A stretch of 64,000 nucleotides of DNA from Mesoterricola sediminis (GTDB lineage: Bacteria > Acidobacteriota > Holophagae > Holophagales > Holophagaceae). Both the position numbers and the translations under genes were made by a program. The notes beneath the pieces are model-generated. The model worked only from the letters and a program-made list of their open reading frames with translations, was not told the origin of the DNA and searched no databases. The stretch is taken from NCBI RefSeq assembly GCF_030295425.1, contig NZ_AP027081.1, positions 3,765,001 through 3,829,000 of the forward strand. The letters are read 5' to 3'. Position 1 is the first letter of the stretch, and every line of letters begins with the position of its first letter. Below, one piece after another: positions 37,784 to 46,780 of the stretch.

Positions 37784-39070
37784 ATGGCTGAGAAGCCCTT
37801 CAATCCGTTCGAAATGGCCCAGAAGCAGTTCGACGGCGTCGCCGAGAAGCTGAACCTGGATCAGGGAAGCCGCGACTTCCTGCGCAACCCCACCCGTGAG
37901 TACCACTTCACGATTCCCGTCCGCATGGACGACGGCTCCGTCAAGGTGTTCCGCGGCTTCCGCGTGCAGCACAGCGACGCCCGCGGCCCCGCGAAGGGCG
38001 GCATCCGCTTCCACCCCCACGAGACGGTCGACACCGTGCGCGCCCTGGCCACCTGGATGACCTGGAAGACCGCCGTGGTGGACATCCCCCTGGGCGGCGG
38101 CAAGGGCGGCGTGATCTGCGACCCCCGCGAGCTGAGCGACCGTGAGCAGGAGCAGATCTGCCGCGGCTGGGTCCGCCAGGTGGCCAAGAACGTCGGCCCC
38201 CTGCAGGACGTCCCCGCCCCTGACGTCATGACCCACGGCCAGCACATGCTGTGGATGATGGACGAGTACGAGCAGATCATGGGCGGCCGCTTCCCCGGCA
38301 TGATCACCGGCAAGCCCGTGGGCATGGGCGGCTCCCTGGGCCGCACCGAGGCCACCGGCTACGGCGTCATCTACACCGTGCGCGAAGCCATGAAGGAGCT
38401 GGGCCTGGACATCAAGGGCGCCACCGCCTCCATCCAGGGCGCCGGCAACGTGGCCCAGTACAGCCTCGACCTCTTCACCCAGTACGGCGGCAAGGTCATC
38501 GCGATCTCCTGCTGGGACAACACCGACAAGAAGCCCTACACCTACCGTTGCAAGGACGGCATCAAGTTCGACCAGCTCATGGGCTCCATCGACAAGTTCG
38601 GCACCATCGACCCCGCCAAGGCCAAGGCCATGGGCTGGGAGAAGCTGGAAGGCGACGCCTGGATCGAGCAGGACGTGGACGTCCTGATCCCCGCCGCCCA
38701 GGAGCACATGATCACCGCTGAGAACGTCAACAAGATCAAGCCCAGCGTCAAGATCATCGCCGAGGGCGCCAACGGCCCCACCACCCCCGAGGCCGACGCG
38801 GTCATCCACAGCCGCAACATCTTCATGATCCCCGACTTCCTCTGCAACGCCGGCGGCGTGACCTGCTCCTACTTCGAGCAGGTGCAGTGCAACATGAACT
38901 ACTTCTGGGAGAAGGAAGAGGTCCTCTCCAAGCTCGACCAGAAGATGACCAACGCCTTCAAGGCCGTGTCCGCCCTGGCCCGCGAGAAGAAGGTCTACAT
39001 GCGCGACGCCGCCTACATGATCTCCATCAAGCGCGTCGCCGAAGCCGCCCACCTGCGCGGCTGGGTGTAA
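37784..39070 (+). CDS. gdhA: glutamate dehydrogenase (Glu/Leu/Phe/Val family)
   Basis: The enzyme interconverts glutamate and 2-oxoglutarate plus ammonia with NAD(P). The 428-residue protein has the substrate-binding RVQHSDARGPAKGGIRFHP, the GGGKGGVICDP loop with the catalytic Lys, and the PAPDVMTHGQHMLWMMDEY region. In the Rossmann domain ASIQGAGNVAQYSLDLF carries the dinucleotide-binding Gly-rich turn. EGANGPTTPEAD and DFLCNAGGVTCSYFE complete the family signature. AAGGAG lies 8 bases before the ATG. A TATAGT at 37691-37696 could be its -10. A strong terminator follows. The choice of NAD or NADP is not decided here. Confidence 0.93.
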   Translation: MAEKPFNPFEMAQKQFDGVAEKLNLDQGSRDFLRNPTREYHFTIPVRMDDGSVKVFRGFRVQHSDARGPAKGGIRFHPHETVDTVRALATWMTWKTAVVDIPLGGGKGGVICDPRELSDREQEQICRGWVRQVAKNVGPLQDVPAPDVMTHGQHMLWMMDEYEQIMGGRFPGMITGKPVGMGGSLGRTEATGYGVIYTVREAMKELGLDIKGATASIQGAGNVAQYSLDLFTQYGGKVIAISCWDNTDKKPYTYRCKDGIKFDQLMGSIDKFGTIDPAKAKAMGWEKLEGDAWIEQDVDVLIPAAQEHMITAENVNKIKPSVKIIAEGANGPTTPEADAVIHSRNIFMIPDFLCNAGGVTCSYFEQVQCNMNYFWEKEEVLSKLDQKMTNAFKAVSALAREKKVYMRDAAYMISIKRVAEAAHLRGWV

Positions 39071-39093
39071 ACCGAACCATCCGTAACCGCAGG

Positions 39094-39125
39094 AAAACGG
39101 CCCGCCCACGCGGGCCGTTTTCTTT
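39094..39125 (+). terminator. intrinsic terminator of gdhA
   Basis: AAAACGGCCCG (39094-39104) pairs perfectly with CGGGCCGTTTT (39111-39121) around CCCACG and runs into TTTTCTTT. It begins 23 bases after the gdhA stop, a textbook rho-independent terminator. Confidence 0.88.
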
Positions 39126-39281
39126 GCCACCCCAGACCCGCGCCTCGACGCCTTCCCCCGCCTTATCCGCCGGAGCAGAGGCATGCCTCTTGGACGCCCG
39201 GAATGGCCGCTCACGCCCCCAAGGGAGGTGGGCCCCTCCGCAGGGCGACACCGGATCTGCCGGGGAGCCCTGGACCGTGGA

Positions 39282-39776
39282 TCAGCGAAGGGTCAGGAGC
39301 TTCCATTGGATGTCATGGTAGAGATGGGGGACCATGGCGACGAGGTAGCCGTGCCAGAAGGATCGAGGGCGCCACGCCAGGTACCCAGCCGTGTACACGA
39401 AGAACCCCCAGGCAGGGCTCCAGAAGGAAACCCCCAGGTCCTTGGCGTGGAGGGCGCCCCATGCGAAACCGGCAAGGCCACAGATCCAAAGCGGCGACAG
39501 AGAGGTCCGGCGGAGGAGCTCTGCCAGACCCGCCACCAGGAATGATTCGCAGATTGCGCCCCAGAACAGGAGTTCGAGGACTCCCCACCCCAGGAACGGG
39601 GAGGGCGTCGAATCGCCTGTATATATTCCGCGACGGTACGCCATGGCCAGGATGGCCACCCAGATCCAGATTGGAACTTCGGCGATAAGGGTGTAGCGGA
39701 AAAGACCTCGCCATAAGGAGGAGCCTGGTATGGAAATTGAGCGGTCTTCCCAACCTTCGCCCCAAGCCCGACCCAT
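39282..39776 (-). CDS. CPBP-like intramembrane protein
   Basis: From the ATG at 39776 (GGGGG five bases upstream) the product is 164 residues with four or more spans. Motif remnants of the CPBP/Abi intramembrane protease family can be seen: a Glu in AICESFLVAGLAELL (family EExxxR, here only one Glu and no Arg), FAWGALHAKD with the FxxxH-type His, and a late HLYHD. With the EExxxR motif incomplete, catalysis is doubtful. GC is lower than in neighbours and no other gene is linked. An upstream start at 39812 is possible. It could be a diverged or inactive relative; the family call is tentative. Confidence 0.5.
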   Translation of the reverse strand: MGRAWGEGWEDRSISIPGSSLWRGLFRYTLIAEVPIWIWVAILAMAYRRGIYTGDSTPSPFLGWGVLELLFWGAICESFLVAGLAELLRRTSLSPLWICGLAGFAWGALHAKDLGVSFWSPAWGFFVYTAGYLAWRPRSFWHGYLVAMVPHLYHDIQWKLLTLR

Positions 39777-39944
39777 GACTACCCCCTTCGAGCCAAAAGT
39801 GCGCTCAATCATGGCGGAGGTTTGAAGGACCCTAACGGCTGGTCGCGAAGCCGCAGCGGGCCCTCAGGCCTTGGCGCTGGCAGTTCCTGGCTCCGGGCGG
39901 CATCCCCTGGTCATAATGGTCCCACCTTCGCAAGGGATCTCCAG

Positions 39945-42689
39945 ATGATCAACGACCCCAGCTTCGGCCAGTCCCGAGAACTGCAGACCATCTTCACGAT
40001 CGCCGGGCTGCTGGCGCGGGAGGACCTCAGCCTCACCCAGATCCTCCAGGTGGTGGCCGAGGCCCTGCCCAAGGGATTCAAGCACGAGGAGGTCTGCCAG
40101 GCCCGCATCCACTTCTGGGGCGAGTGCTTCGAGACCAAGGGCTTCCAGCCGGGCCCCTGGACCCTGCGCGCCCCCATCGTCGTGAAGGGCGAGACCCTCG
40201 GCGAGGTGGAGGTGGTCTACCTGGAGAACCGCTCGTCCCGGGCGCCCGGCAGCCCCTTCCACCTGGACCAGAAGAAGCTCGTCGACCTCACCGCCCAGAA
40301 GCTGGGCCAGCTCGCCGAGATCCGCATCGCCCAGCGCGAGGAGGAGAAGACCTCCGCCCCGGCGGCGCCGGCCCCCGCGGCCAAGCCCGAGTGGCGCTAC
40401 ATCCTGGACCTCCTGACGGAGATCGATCCGGCCCTGCACCTGCGCATCATCCGCCGGCTCATGAACCACGCCACCAAGGTGGGCGTCCCGGGCGTGCAGA
40501 AGATGATCGCCCAGTTCGACCCGGCCATCTACGCCCAGGGCGAGGAGGCCTCCCACGGCTCCAATGCCCCGCTGCCCAAGCGGGACATGAACCTGGTCAG
40601 CCAGACGTTCAAGGAGATCGAGGAGATCGCCTCCATCGTCTTCGAGGACGCGGATCTCACGGCCCTCCTCAAGCAGTGGATGCGCCAGGACAAGCTCGGC
40701 TTCCTCGCCATCGCCACCGAGAAGCGGGACATCCCCCTGGTGGAGATCAAGGAGATCGTCGACCGGTTCTGCCGGGAGACCCGCGAGGACCTCCCCGCCC
40801 TGGCCGTGCCGGACGACACGAACGTCCGCGTGGCGCTCATCCGCCGCTTCCTCACGGAGAGCCTCAAGTTCATCGGCATCGCCAAGGCCCACCTCTCCGT
40901 CTACGACTTCGGCAACATCCTCACCCACGTGCTCGGGCCCGCCCAGGGCAACGGCAAGCTCGGCGGCAAGGCGGCCGGCCTCATCCTCGCCGCCCGCATC
41001 CTCAAGCGCCAGGGCACGGGCAACCCGCTCATCGACTCCATCCGCACCCCCAAGACCTGGTACATCACCTCGGACGGCATCTACAACTTCCTCCGCCACA
41101 ACAGCCTGGAGGACCTGTGGAGCCTGAAGTTCAGCCCCATCGAGGAGGTCCGCCAGACCTTCCCCTACCTGGAGCAGGTCTTCAAGAACTCCTTCTTCTC
41201 CCCCGAGATGTTCCAGCAGATCCAGTTCGCCATGGACGACCTGGGCGAGGGCCCGCTGATCGTGCGCAGCTCCTCCCTCCTGGAGGACAGCGAGGGCATG
41301 GCCTTCTCCGGCAAGTACCGAAGCCTCTTCCTCGCCAACGTGGGCAGCCGCGAGGAGCGCCTGGAGGCCCTCGTCGACGCCGTGGCCGAGGTCTACGCGT
41401 CGGTCTTCGGGCCGGACCCGATCCAGTACCGGGCCGAGCGCGGGCTCCTCGACTTCGTGGAGGAGATGGGCATCATCATCCAGAAGGTGGTGGGCCACCG
41501 CGTCGGCAAGTACTTCATGCCCGCCTTCGCGGGGGTGGCCTTCAGCCACAACGAGTTCCGCTGGTCCCCGCGCCTGCGCCGCGAGGACGGCATCGTCCGC
41601 ATGGTCATGGGCCTCGGCACCCGCGCCGTGGACCGCCTGGGCAGCGACTTCCCCTTCATGATGAGCCCGGGGCAGCCCAACCTGCGCGTCAACGTCACGC
41701 CCGAGCAGGTGGCCCACTACGCCCAGACCTCCATGGACGTCATCAACCTCGAGACCGGCCGGTTCGAGAGCCTCGCCATCCCCGACCTGCTCCGCGAGGC
41801 CGGGGACGACTACCCGATGCTGGAGCAGATCGTCTCCCTCCTCGAGGACGGCTTCCTGAAGAAGCCCATGCGGGGCATGATCAACGCCGCCAAGGACGAC
41901 CTCGTCGTCACCTTCGCGGGCCTGGTCGAGCGCACGGAGTTCGTGGCCCAGATCCGGACGGTCCTGGGCATCCTCCAGGAGGCCCTGGGCACATCGGTGG
42001 ACCTGGAGTTCGCCCACGACGGGTCCAACCTCTACCTGCTCCAGTGCCGGCCCCAGAGCCGCATGGACGAGGAGGGCCGCATCCACATGCCCACCAAGGT
42101 CCCCTACGAGGACAAGCTCTTCTCGGCGAGCAAGTACATCACCAACGGCTACGTCGAGGGCATCCGCTACATCGTCTACGTGGACCCGGAGGAGTACCGG
42201 ACCATCCCCGACCTCGCCGACCTCCTGGCCATCGCGGACTGCGTCAACCGCCTGAACGGGATGCTCCCCCGCCGGAAGTTCATCCTCATGGGCCCCGGGC
42301 GCTGGGGCAGCCGCGGGGACGTCACCCTCGGCGTGGGCATCACCTACTCGGGCATCAACAACACGCAGCTGCTGGTGGAGATCGCCCGGAAGAAGGGCAA
42401 CTACGTCCCCGACCTCTCCTTCGGGACGCACTTCTTCCAGGACCTCGTGGAGGCCCGCATCCACTACCTGGCCCTGTACCCCGACGAGGAGGGGAACCTC
42501 TTCAACGAGGACTTCCTGCGGAACAGCCCCAGCGTCCTCACCCAGCTCCTCCCGGAACACATCCGCCTGGAGAAGGCCGTGCGCGTGATCGACCTGGAGA
42601 AGGTGCGCCCAGGGCACGAACTGGACGTGGTGATGGACGGGGAGAAGGACCGGGCCCTCGGCTTCCTCCGCCCCATCCAGCTGCACTGA
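39945..42689 (+). CDS. PEP/pyruvate-dikinase ATP-grasp protein with N-terminal GAF-like region
   Basis: The 914-residue cytosolic protein begins with a helix and GAF-like domain (about 1-130, FTIAGLLAREDLSLTQILQVV to LGEVEVVYLENR). An Ala/Pro linker and a helical middle region follow. The pyruvate-phosphate-dikinase N-terminal ATP-grasp comes next: GNGKLGGKAAGLILAARIL, IVRSSSLLEDSEGMAFSGKY (Arg about 441) and LYLLQCRPQSR. A C-terminal module with MGPGRWGSRGDVTLGVGITY and FGTHFFQDLVEARIHYLALY ends it. The swivelling phosphohistidine domain (GGxxSHxA type) and the PEP/pyruvate barrel of PEP synthase or PPDK were not found. It is therefore a nucleotide-binding dikinase-like protein whose phosphate acceptor is unknown. 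ATG chosen because the upstream codons look non-coding. Confidence 0.75.
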   Translation: MINDPSFGQSRELQTIFTIAGLLAREDLSLTQILQVVAEALPKGFKHEEVCQARIHFWGECFETKGFQPGPWTLRAPIVVKGETLGEVEVVYLENRSSRAPGSPFHLDQKKLVDLTAQKLGQLAEIRIAQREEEKTSAPAAPAPAAKPEWRYILDLLTEIDPALHLRIIRRLMNHATKVGVPGVQKMIAQFDPAIYAQGEEASHGSNAPLPKRDMNLVSQTFKEIEEIASIVFEDADLTALLKQWMRQDKLGFLAIATEKRDIPLVEIKEIVDRFCRETREDLPALAVPDDTNVRVALIRRFLTESLKFIGIAKAHLSVYDFGNILTHVLGPAQGNGKLGGKAAGLILAARILKRQGTGNPLIDSIRTPKTWYITSDGIYNFLRHNSLEDLWSLKFSPIEEVRQTFPYLEQVFKNSFFSPEMFQQIQFAMDDLGEGPLIVRSSSLLEDSEGMAFSGKYRSLFLANVGSREERLEALVDAVAEVYASVFGPDPIQYRAERGLLDFVEEMGIIIQKVVGHRVGKYFMPAFAGVAFSHNEFRWSPRLRREDGIVRMVMGLGTRAVDRLGSDFPFMMSPGQPNLRVNVTPEQVAHYAQTSMDVINLETGRFESLAIPDLLREAGDDYPMLEQIVSLLEDGFLKKPMRGMINAAKDDLVVTFAGLVERTEFVAQIRTVLGILQEALGTSVDLEFAHDGSNLYLLQCRPQSRMDEEGRIHMPTKVPYEDKLFSASKYITNGYVEGIRYIVYVDPEEYRTIPDLADLLAIADCVNRLNGMLPRRKFILMGPGRWGSRGDVTLGVGITYSGINNTQLLVEIARKKGNYVPDLSFGTHFFQDLVEARIHYLALYPDEEGNLFNEDFLRNSPSVLTQLLPEHIRLEKAVRVIDLEKVRPGHELDVVMDGEKDRALGFLRPIQLH

Positions 42690-42801
42690 CGGGGCCCGCC
42701 GGGCGGCCCTTGGAAAGATTCTTGTCCGTCCACTGAAAAAATCATGCTATCTTCCCCCTGTTTTGCGCCGACCCGGCTGTCGGCCATCTGGGGGAACCGT
42801 C

Positions 42802-44163
42802 TTGATCTATCGCGCTCACCTGCTGAGCCCCGCTTCGCCTGCGCGCCTGGAGGACATTCCGGACGGCGGCCTGATGGTGGACGGGGCCGGACGGATCCTG
42901 GCGGCCGCGCCCTTCGCCGCCCTCCAGCGCCTGCATCCGGGCGAACCCGTCCAGGACCTCCGCCCCGCCTGGATCCTCCCCGGCCTCGTGGATCTGCACG
43001 CCCACCTGCCCCAGTACAGCGCCGTGGCCTTGGACGGCCTGGAGCTGCTGCCCTGGCTGGAGAACCACATCTTCCCCCTCGAGGCGGGCTTCGCCGATCC
43101 GGAAGCGGCGGTCCCCGCGGCGCGCCTCTTCTTCGCGCACCAGCTCGCCTGGGGCACCACCACGTCCGTCGCCTACCTCACCGTCCACCAGGAGGCCGCG
43201 GACCGCGCCTTCCGCGAGGCCGAGGCGTGCGGCATCCGCGCCATCCTCGGCAAGGTGATGATGGACCGCCACTGCCCGGACGCCCTCCGGGAGGACACGG
43301 CGGCCTCCCTGGCCCAGAGCGCCGAGCTCTGCGAGACCTGGCACGGGCGGGACGGGGGCCGGCTGGGCTACGCCTTCACGCCGCGCTTCGCGCCGGTCTG
43401 CTCCATGGACCTCATGGCCGGCCTCTCCCGGGAGGCCGAGAAGCATGGCGCCTGGATCCAGACCCACCTCAGCGAGAACCTGGACGAGATCGCCCGCGTG
43501 CGGGAGCTCTTCCCCGAGGCGCGGGACTACACGGACGTGTACGCGCGGGCCGGCATGCTCGGGCCCCGCACCCTCCTGGGCCACTGCATCCACCTGTCGG
43601 AGGGCGAGCGCGCCGTCCTGCGCGAGGCCGGCGCGACGCTGGTCCACTGCCCCCGGTCCAACGCCTTCATCAAGAGCGGCATCATGCCCCTGCGCCAGTG
43701 GCTCGCCGAGGGCCACCGCGTCGGCCTGGCCTCCGATGTGGGCGGCGGCCCCAGCCTGGACCTCTGGGGCGAAATGGCCGCCGCCTGCGACCAGTCCAAG
43801 CAGCGCTGGGCCGAGCGCAGGGCCCAGCTCCGGCGCCTGGAGGCCCTCGACCTCGACGCCGACGCCCGCGGCCGCGTGGCCGAGGCCCTCGGCCTCCACG
43901 CGCACGCGCCCATCACCCCCGTGGAGGCCTTCCACCTGGCGACCCTGGGCGGCGCCCGGGCCCTGGGGCTCGAGCGGACCATCGGCAGCCTGGAACCGGG
44001 CAAGGACGCGGACTTCATCGTCCTGGATCCCCGGGCGGCGGACCCCCTCGCGGACCGCGCGGTCCTGCGGCCCGAGGAGGTGCTCTCCCGCTGCATCTAC
44101 CGCTCCACCCCCGGCATGGTCCAGGCCGCCTACGTCCGCGGCCGCAGGGTCCACGGGCGGTAG
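42802..44163 (+). CDS. guaD: guanine deaminase
   Basis: This amidohydrolase converts guanine to xanthine and ammonia in purine salvage or catabolism. The 453-residue protein carries the metal ligands H66 and H68 in LPGLVDLHAHLPQYS, the guanine-deaminase-type PWLENHIFPLE, THLSEN, LLGHCIHLSEGE, VHCPRSNAFIKSG and ASDVGGGPS. The last Asp is the catalytic metal ligand. The TTG at 42802 follows GGGGGA at good spacing and starts the protein at MIYRAHLLSP; an upstream ATG at 42763 is possible but adds non-conserved residues. The next gene is a DNA glycosylase. Confidence 0.9.
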   Translation: MIYRAHLLSPASPARLEDIPDGGLMVDGAGRILAAAPFAALQRLHPGEPVQDLRPAWILPGLVDLHAHLPQYSAVALDGLELLPWLENHIFPLEAGFADPEAAVPAARLFFAHQLAWGTTTSVAYLTVHQEAADRAFREAEACGIRAILGKVMMDRHCPDALREDTAASLAQSAELCETWHGRDGGRLGYAFTPRFAPVCSMDLMAGLSREAEKHGAWIQTHLSENLDEIARVRELFPEARDYTDVYARAGMLGPRTLLGHCIHLSEGERAVLREAGATLVHCPRSNAFIKSGIMPLRQWLAEGHRVGLASDVGGGPSLDLWGEMAAACDQSKQRWAERRAQLRRLEALDLDADARGRVAEALGLHAHAPITPVEAFHLATLGGARALGLERTIGSLEPGKDADFIVLDPRAADPLADRAVLRPEEVLSRCIYRSTPGMVQAAYVRGRRVHGR

Positions 44164-44208
44164 CCGCGGGCCTTGGGGGTTGCCGGCGCCCCCGGGTACC
44201 CTGGGCCC

Positions 44209-44823
44209 ATGGCCCGCCCTCCCTTCCAGCCCGGCGACCGGCTTCCCCTCGCCTTCTACCTCCGCGCCGTGACGGCGGTCGCCCGCGACCTCCTGGGGCG
44301 CCACCTCCGCCTGGGCGAGGTGGAGCTGCGCATCACGGAGACCGAAGCCTACGGGGGCCCCCGGGACACCGCCAGCCACGCCCGCTCCGGCCCCACGCCC
44401 CGCAACCGGGTGATGTGGGAGGAGGGGGGCCGGGTCTACGTGTACTTCTGCTACGGCATGCACCACATGCTCAATGTGATCTCGGGCCCCGAAGGCCGGG
44501 CGGAGGGCGTCCTCATCCGCAGCTGCGAGCCCGTGGCCGGGCTGGAGCGCATCCGGGAACGCCGGGGCGGCCTCCAGGGTCCGGCCCTCCTGACGGGCCC
44601 CGGCAAGGTGGCCCAGGCCCTCGGCCTCGACCTCGCCTGGACCCGCCACCGCCTCTACGAGGCCGGCGGCCTGGAACTCCTCGCCGGCACCCCGCCCCGG
44701 AGGGTGCGGACGGGCCCCCGCGTGGGCGTGGACTTCGCCGACCCCGCGGACCGCGACCGCCCGTGGCGCTTCGCCGACGCGGATTCGCCCTGGGTGAGCC
44801 ATCCCCGGACCCTGGGGCGCTGA
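44209..44823 (+). CDS. 3-methyladenine DNA glycosylase (Aag/MPG family)
   Basis: This base-excision enzyme removes 3-methyladenine and other alkylated or deaminated purines. The 204-residue protein carries the AAG fold signatures: VARDLLGRHLRLG, ITETEAYGGPRDTASHA, RVMWEEGGRVYVYFCYGMHHMLNV and GPGKVAQALGL. The catalytic Glu in ETEAY and the intercalating Tyr in the YGMHH region are conserved. The length is normal for bacterial members. An in-frame ATG at 44173 is less likely than the one at 44209. Confidence 0.9.
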   Translation: MARPPFQPGDRLPLAFYLRAVTAVARDLLGRHLRLGEVELRITETEAYGGPRDTASHARSGPTPRNRVMWEEGGRVYVYFCYGMHHMLNVISGPEGRAEGVLIRSCEPVAGLERIRERRGGLQGPALLTGPGKVAQALGLDLAWTRHRLYEAGGLELLAGTPPRRVRTGPRVGVDFADPADRDRPWRFADADSPWVSHPRTLGR

Positions 44824-44940
44824 AGGCGCCGGCGGCAGGACGGCGTTCACCGGTCCGGGCCGGTTTTTCACCGATCCGGGGATGACGTACATGGCCGCCC
44901 GGTGTCTACTTGAAGAAATGATCTTGCCCGGGGGGAATCC

Positions 44941-46041
44941 ATGGCTGATGGCAGCCCGAAGCCTGTGTTCAAGAAGCGCTTTCCGTGGGGCTGGGTGCTC
45001 CTGGCGACGGTGGCGGGCCTGGCGGTGGCCGGCATGGTGGCGGCCCGGAACGCGCCGCTGCGCCTGGCCATCAGCCGGCCCACGGTGTTCCAGGCCGGGG
45101 AGCGGAATCCCGTGCTGACCGCCAGCGGCTACCTCGTCGCCCGCCACCGCGCCACCCTCTCCGCCAAGGTCCCCGGGCGCCTGGCCTGGCTGGGCGTGGA
45201 GGAGGGCACCCGCGTGACCAAGGGCCAGATCATCGCCCGCCTGGAGGCCCCCGACCTGGAGGCCTCCCGGGCCCAGGTGGAGGCCAGCCTCCGCCAGGCG
45301 GAGCTGGACCGGGACCGGGGCGAGACCCTCTTCAAGGAGGGGGTGCTGGACCGCGCGAGCCTGGACCGCCTGCGCACCGCCGTCTCCACCCTCAAGGCGC
45401 AGCTGGCCTACCAGGACGCCCTCCTGGAGAACATGGTGCTCCGCGCCCCCTTCACCGGCACCGTCACCCAGAAGCTCTCGGAAGTGGGCGAGACCGTGAG
45501 CCCCGGCACCGCCGGCGGCGCCAACGCCATCAACGCCATCGCGACGCTCGCGGACTTCGACAGCCTGGAGCTGGAGGTGGAGGTCAACGAGACCGGCCTG
45601 CCCCGGCTGAAGCGGGGCATGCCCGCGGAGATCCGCGTGGACGCCCTGGACGCGGAGCCGGGCGCGAAGCCGCTCCGCGGCACCCTCCGGGAGATCTATC
45701 CCGCCTCCAACCGCCAGAAGGCCACCGTCCTGGTGCGCGTGGCCCTGGTGGACCGGCATCCCCTGCTGGTGCCCGACATGGGCGCGAAGGTCACGTTCAT
45801 GGGCGAGCCCTTCGCGGAGCGCGCGGTCTACGTGGGCCGAGAGCAGCTGGTGGCCCGGGACGGGGCCACCTTCGTGTGGACCGTCGAGAACGGCCGCGCC
45901 GTCCTCCGGAAGGTGGAGGCGGGGGCGGAGAACCCCGTCGGGTGCCAGGTGAAGGGCATCCCGCCCGACCTGCCCCTCCTCGTGGTGCCGCAGGAGGTCA
46001 AGCTGGAGCCCGGCAAGCGCGTCGCCCCCAAGGAGCGCTGA
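44941..46041 (+). CDS. MacA/HlyD-type periplasmic adaptor
   Basis: The 366-residue membrane-fusion protein has a short basic cytoplasmic N-tail and one span (about 17-36, GWVLLATVAGLAVAGMVAAR). The lipoyl/biotinyl-like halves contain ARHRATLSAKVPGRLAWLGV and ENMVLRAPFTGTVTQKLSEVG, separated by a coiled-coil hairpin (about 105-160, EASRAQVEASLRQAELDRD). A beta-barrel follows with LEVEVNETGLPRLKRGM. It links an inner-membrane ABC pump to an outer-membrane channel. It lies one base before the ABC ATPase gene. No TolC-like gene is in the window. Confidence 0.9.
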   Translation: MADGSPKPVFKKRFPWGWVLLATVAGLAVAGMVAARNAPLRLAISRPTVFQAGERNPVLTASGYLVARHRATLSAKVPGRLAWLGVEEGTRVTKGQIIARLEAPDLEASRAQVEASLRQAELDRDRGETLFKEGVLDRASLDRLRTAVSTLKAQLAYQDALLENMVLRAPFTGTVTQKLSEVGETVSPGTAGGANAINAIATLADFDSLELEVEVNETGLPRLKRGMPAEIRVDALDAEPGAKPLRGTLREIYPASNRQKATVLVRVALVDRHPLLVPDMGAKVTFMGEPFAERAVYVGREQLVARDGATFVWTVENGRAVLRKVEAGAENPVGCQVKGIPPDLPLLVVPQEVKLEPGKRVAPKER

Positions 46042-46042
46042 C

Positions 46043-46780
46043 GTGGCGGCCCCCGAGCTCAGCGTCCGGCTGCGCGGACTCGCCAAGAGCTACTGGCGCG
46101 GCGCCCTGGAGATCCCCGTCCTCACGGGCGTCGACCTGGACATCCCCCGGGGGGGCTACTACGCCCTGATGGGGCCGAGCGGTTCGGGCAAGACCACGCT
46201 CCTCAACCTCATCGCCGGCATCGACCGCCCCACCGGCGGCGAACTGGAGGTGTGCGGCTACGACCTCAACGGCCTGGACGACGACGAGCTCGCCGGGTGG
46301 CGGAGCCGGAACGTGGGCTTCATCTTCCAGAACTACAACCTCATCCCCGTGCTCACCGCCTTCGAGAACGTGGAACTGCCCCTCCTCCTCACCGACATGG
46401 CCCGGAGCGAACGCCGCGACCGGGTCGACCGGGCCCTCCGCCTCGTCAACCTCGCGGACCGCATGCGCAACTACCCCCGGCAGCTCTCCGGCGGCCAGGA
46501 GCAGCGGGTGGCCATCGCCCGGGCCATCGTCCACGATCCGGGCCTCCTGGTGGCCGACGAGCCCACCGGCGCCCTGGACGCGCGCAACGCGGAGGAGGCC
46601 CTCGTCCTCCTCGAGCACCTGAACCAGGAGCTGGGCAAGACGATCGTGCTCGTCACCCACGACCCCAAGGCCGCCCAGCACGCACGGGTCCAGATCCACC
46701 TGGAGAAGGGCGTGCTGGACCGCACCGTCGAGGTGCACGACCGCCCCGTGCTCCCCCGCATCCTGGAGGACCGCGGGTGA
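46043..46780 (+). CDS. MacB-type ABC transporter ATP-binding protein
   Basis: The 245-residue ATPase has a Walker A MGPSGSGKTTLLNLIAG, a Q-loop FIFQNYNLIPVLTAFENVELPL, the signature QLSGGQEQRVAIARAIV, Walker B LLVADEPTGALD and the switch His in VTHDPKAA. The pattern NYNLIPVLTAFENVELPL is typical of MacB/LolD-class exporters. It starts with GTG just after the adaptor stop and overlaps the first permease start (GTGA). Confidence 0.9.
   Translation: MAAPELSVRLRGLAKSYWRGALEIPVLTGVDLDIPRGGYYALMGPSGSGKTTLLNLIAGIDRPTGGELEVCGYDLNGLDDDELAGWRSRNVGFIFQNYNLIPVLTAFENVELPLLLTDMARSERRDRVDRALRLVNLADRMRNYPRQLSGGQEQRVAIARAIVHDPGLLVADEPTGALDARNAEEALVLLEHLNQELGKTIVLVTHDPKAAQHARVQIHLEKGVLDRTVEVHDRPVLPRILEDRG

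Noticed and set aside
39864-42686. 940-codon minus-strand frame
   Set aside because: Antisense to the ATP-grasp protein gene; no ribosome site or motif.
42742-46086. 1114-codon minus-strand frame
   Set aside because: Covers guanine deaminase, the DNA glycosylase and the adaptor gene on the opposite strand; low-complexity translation.
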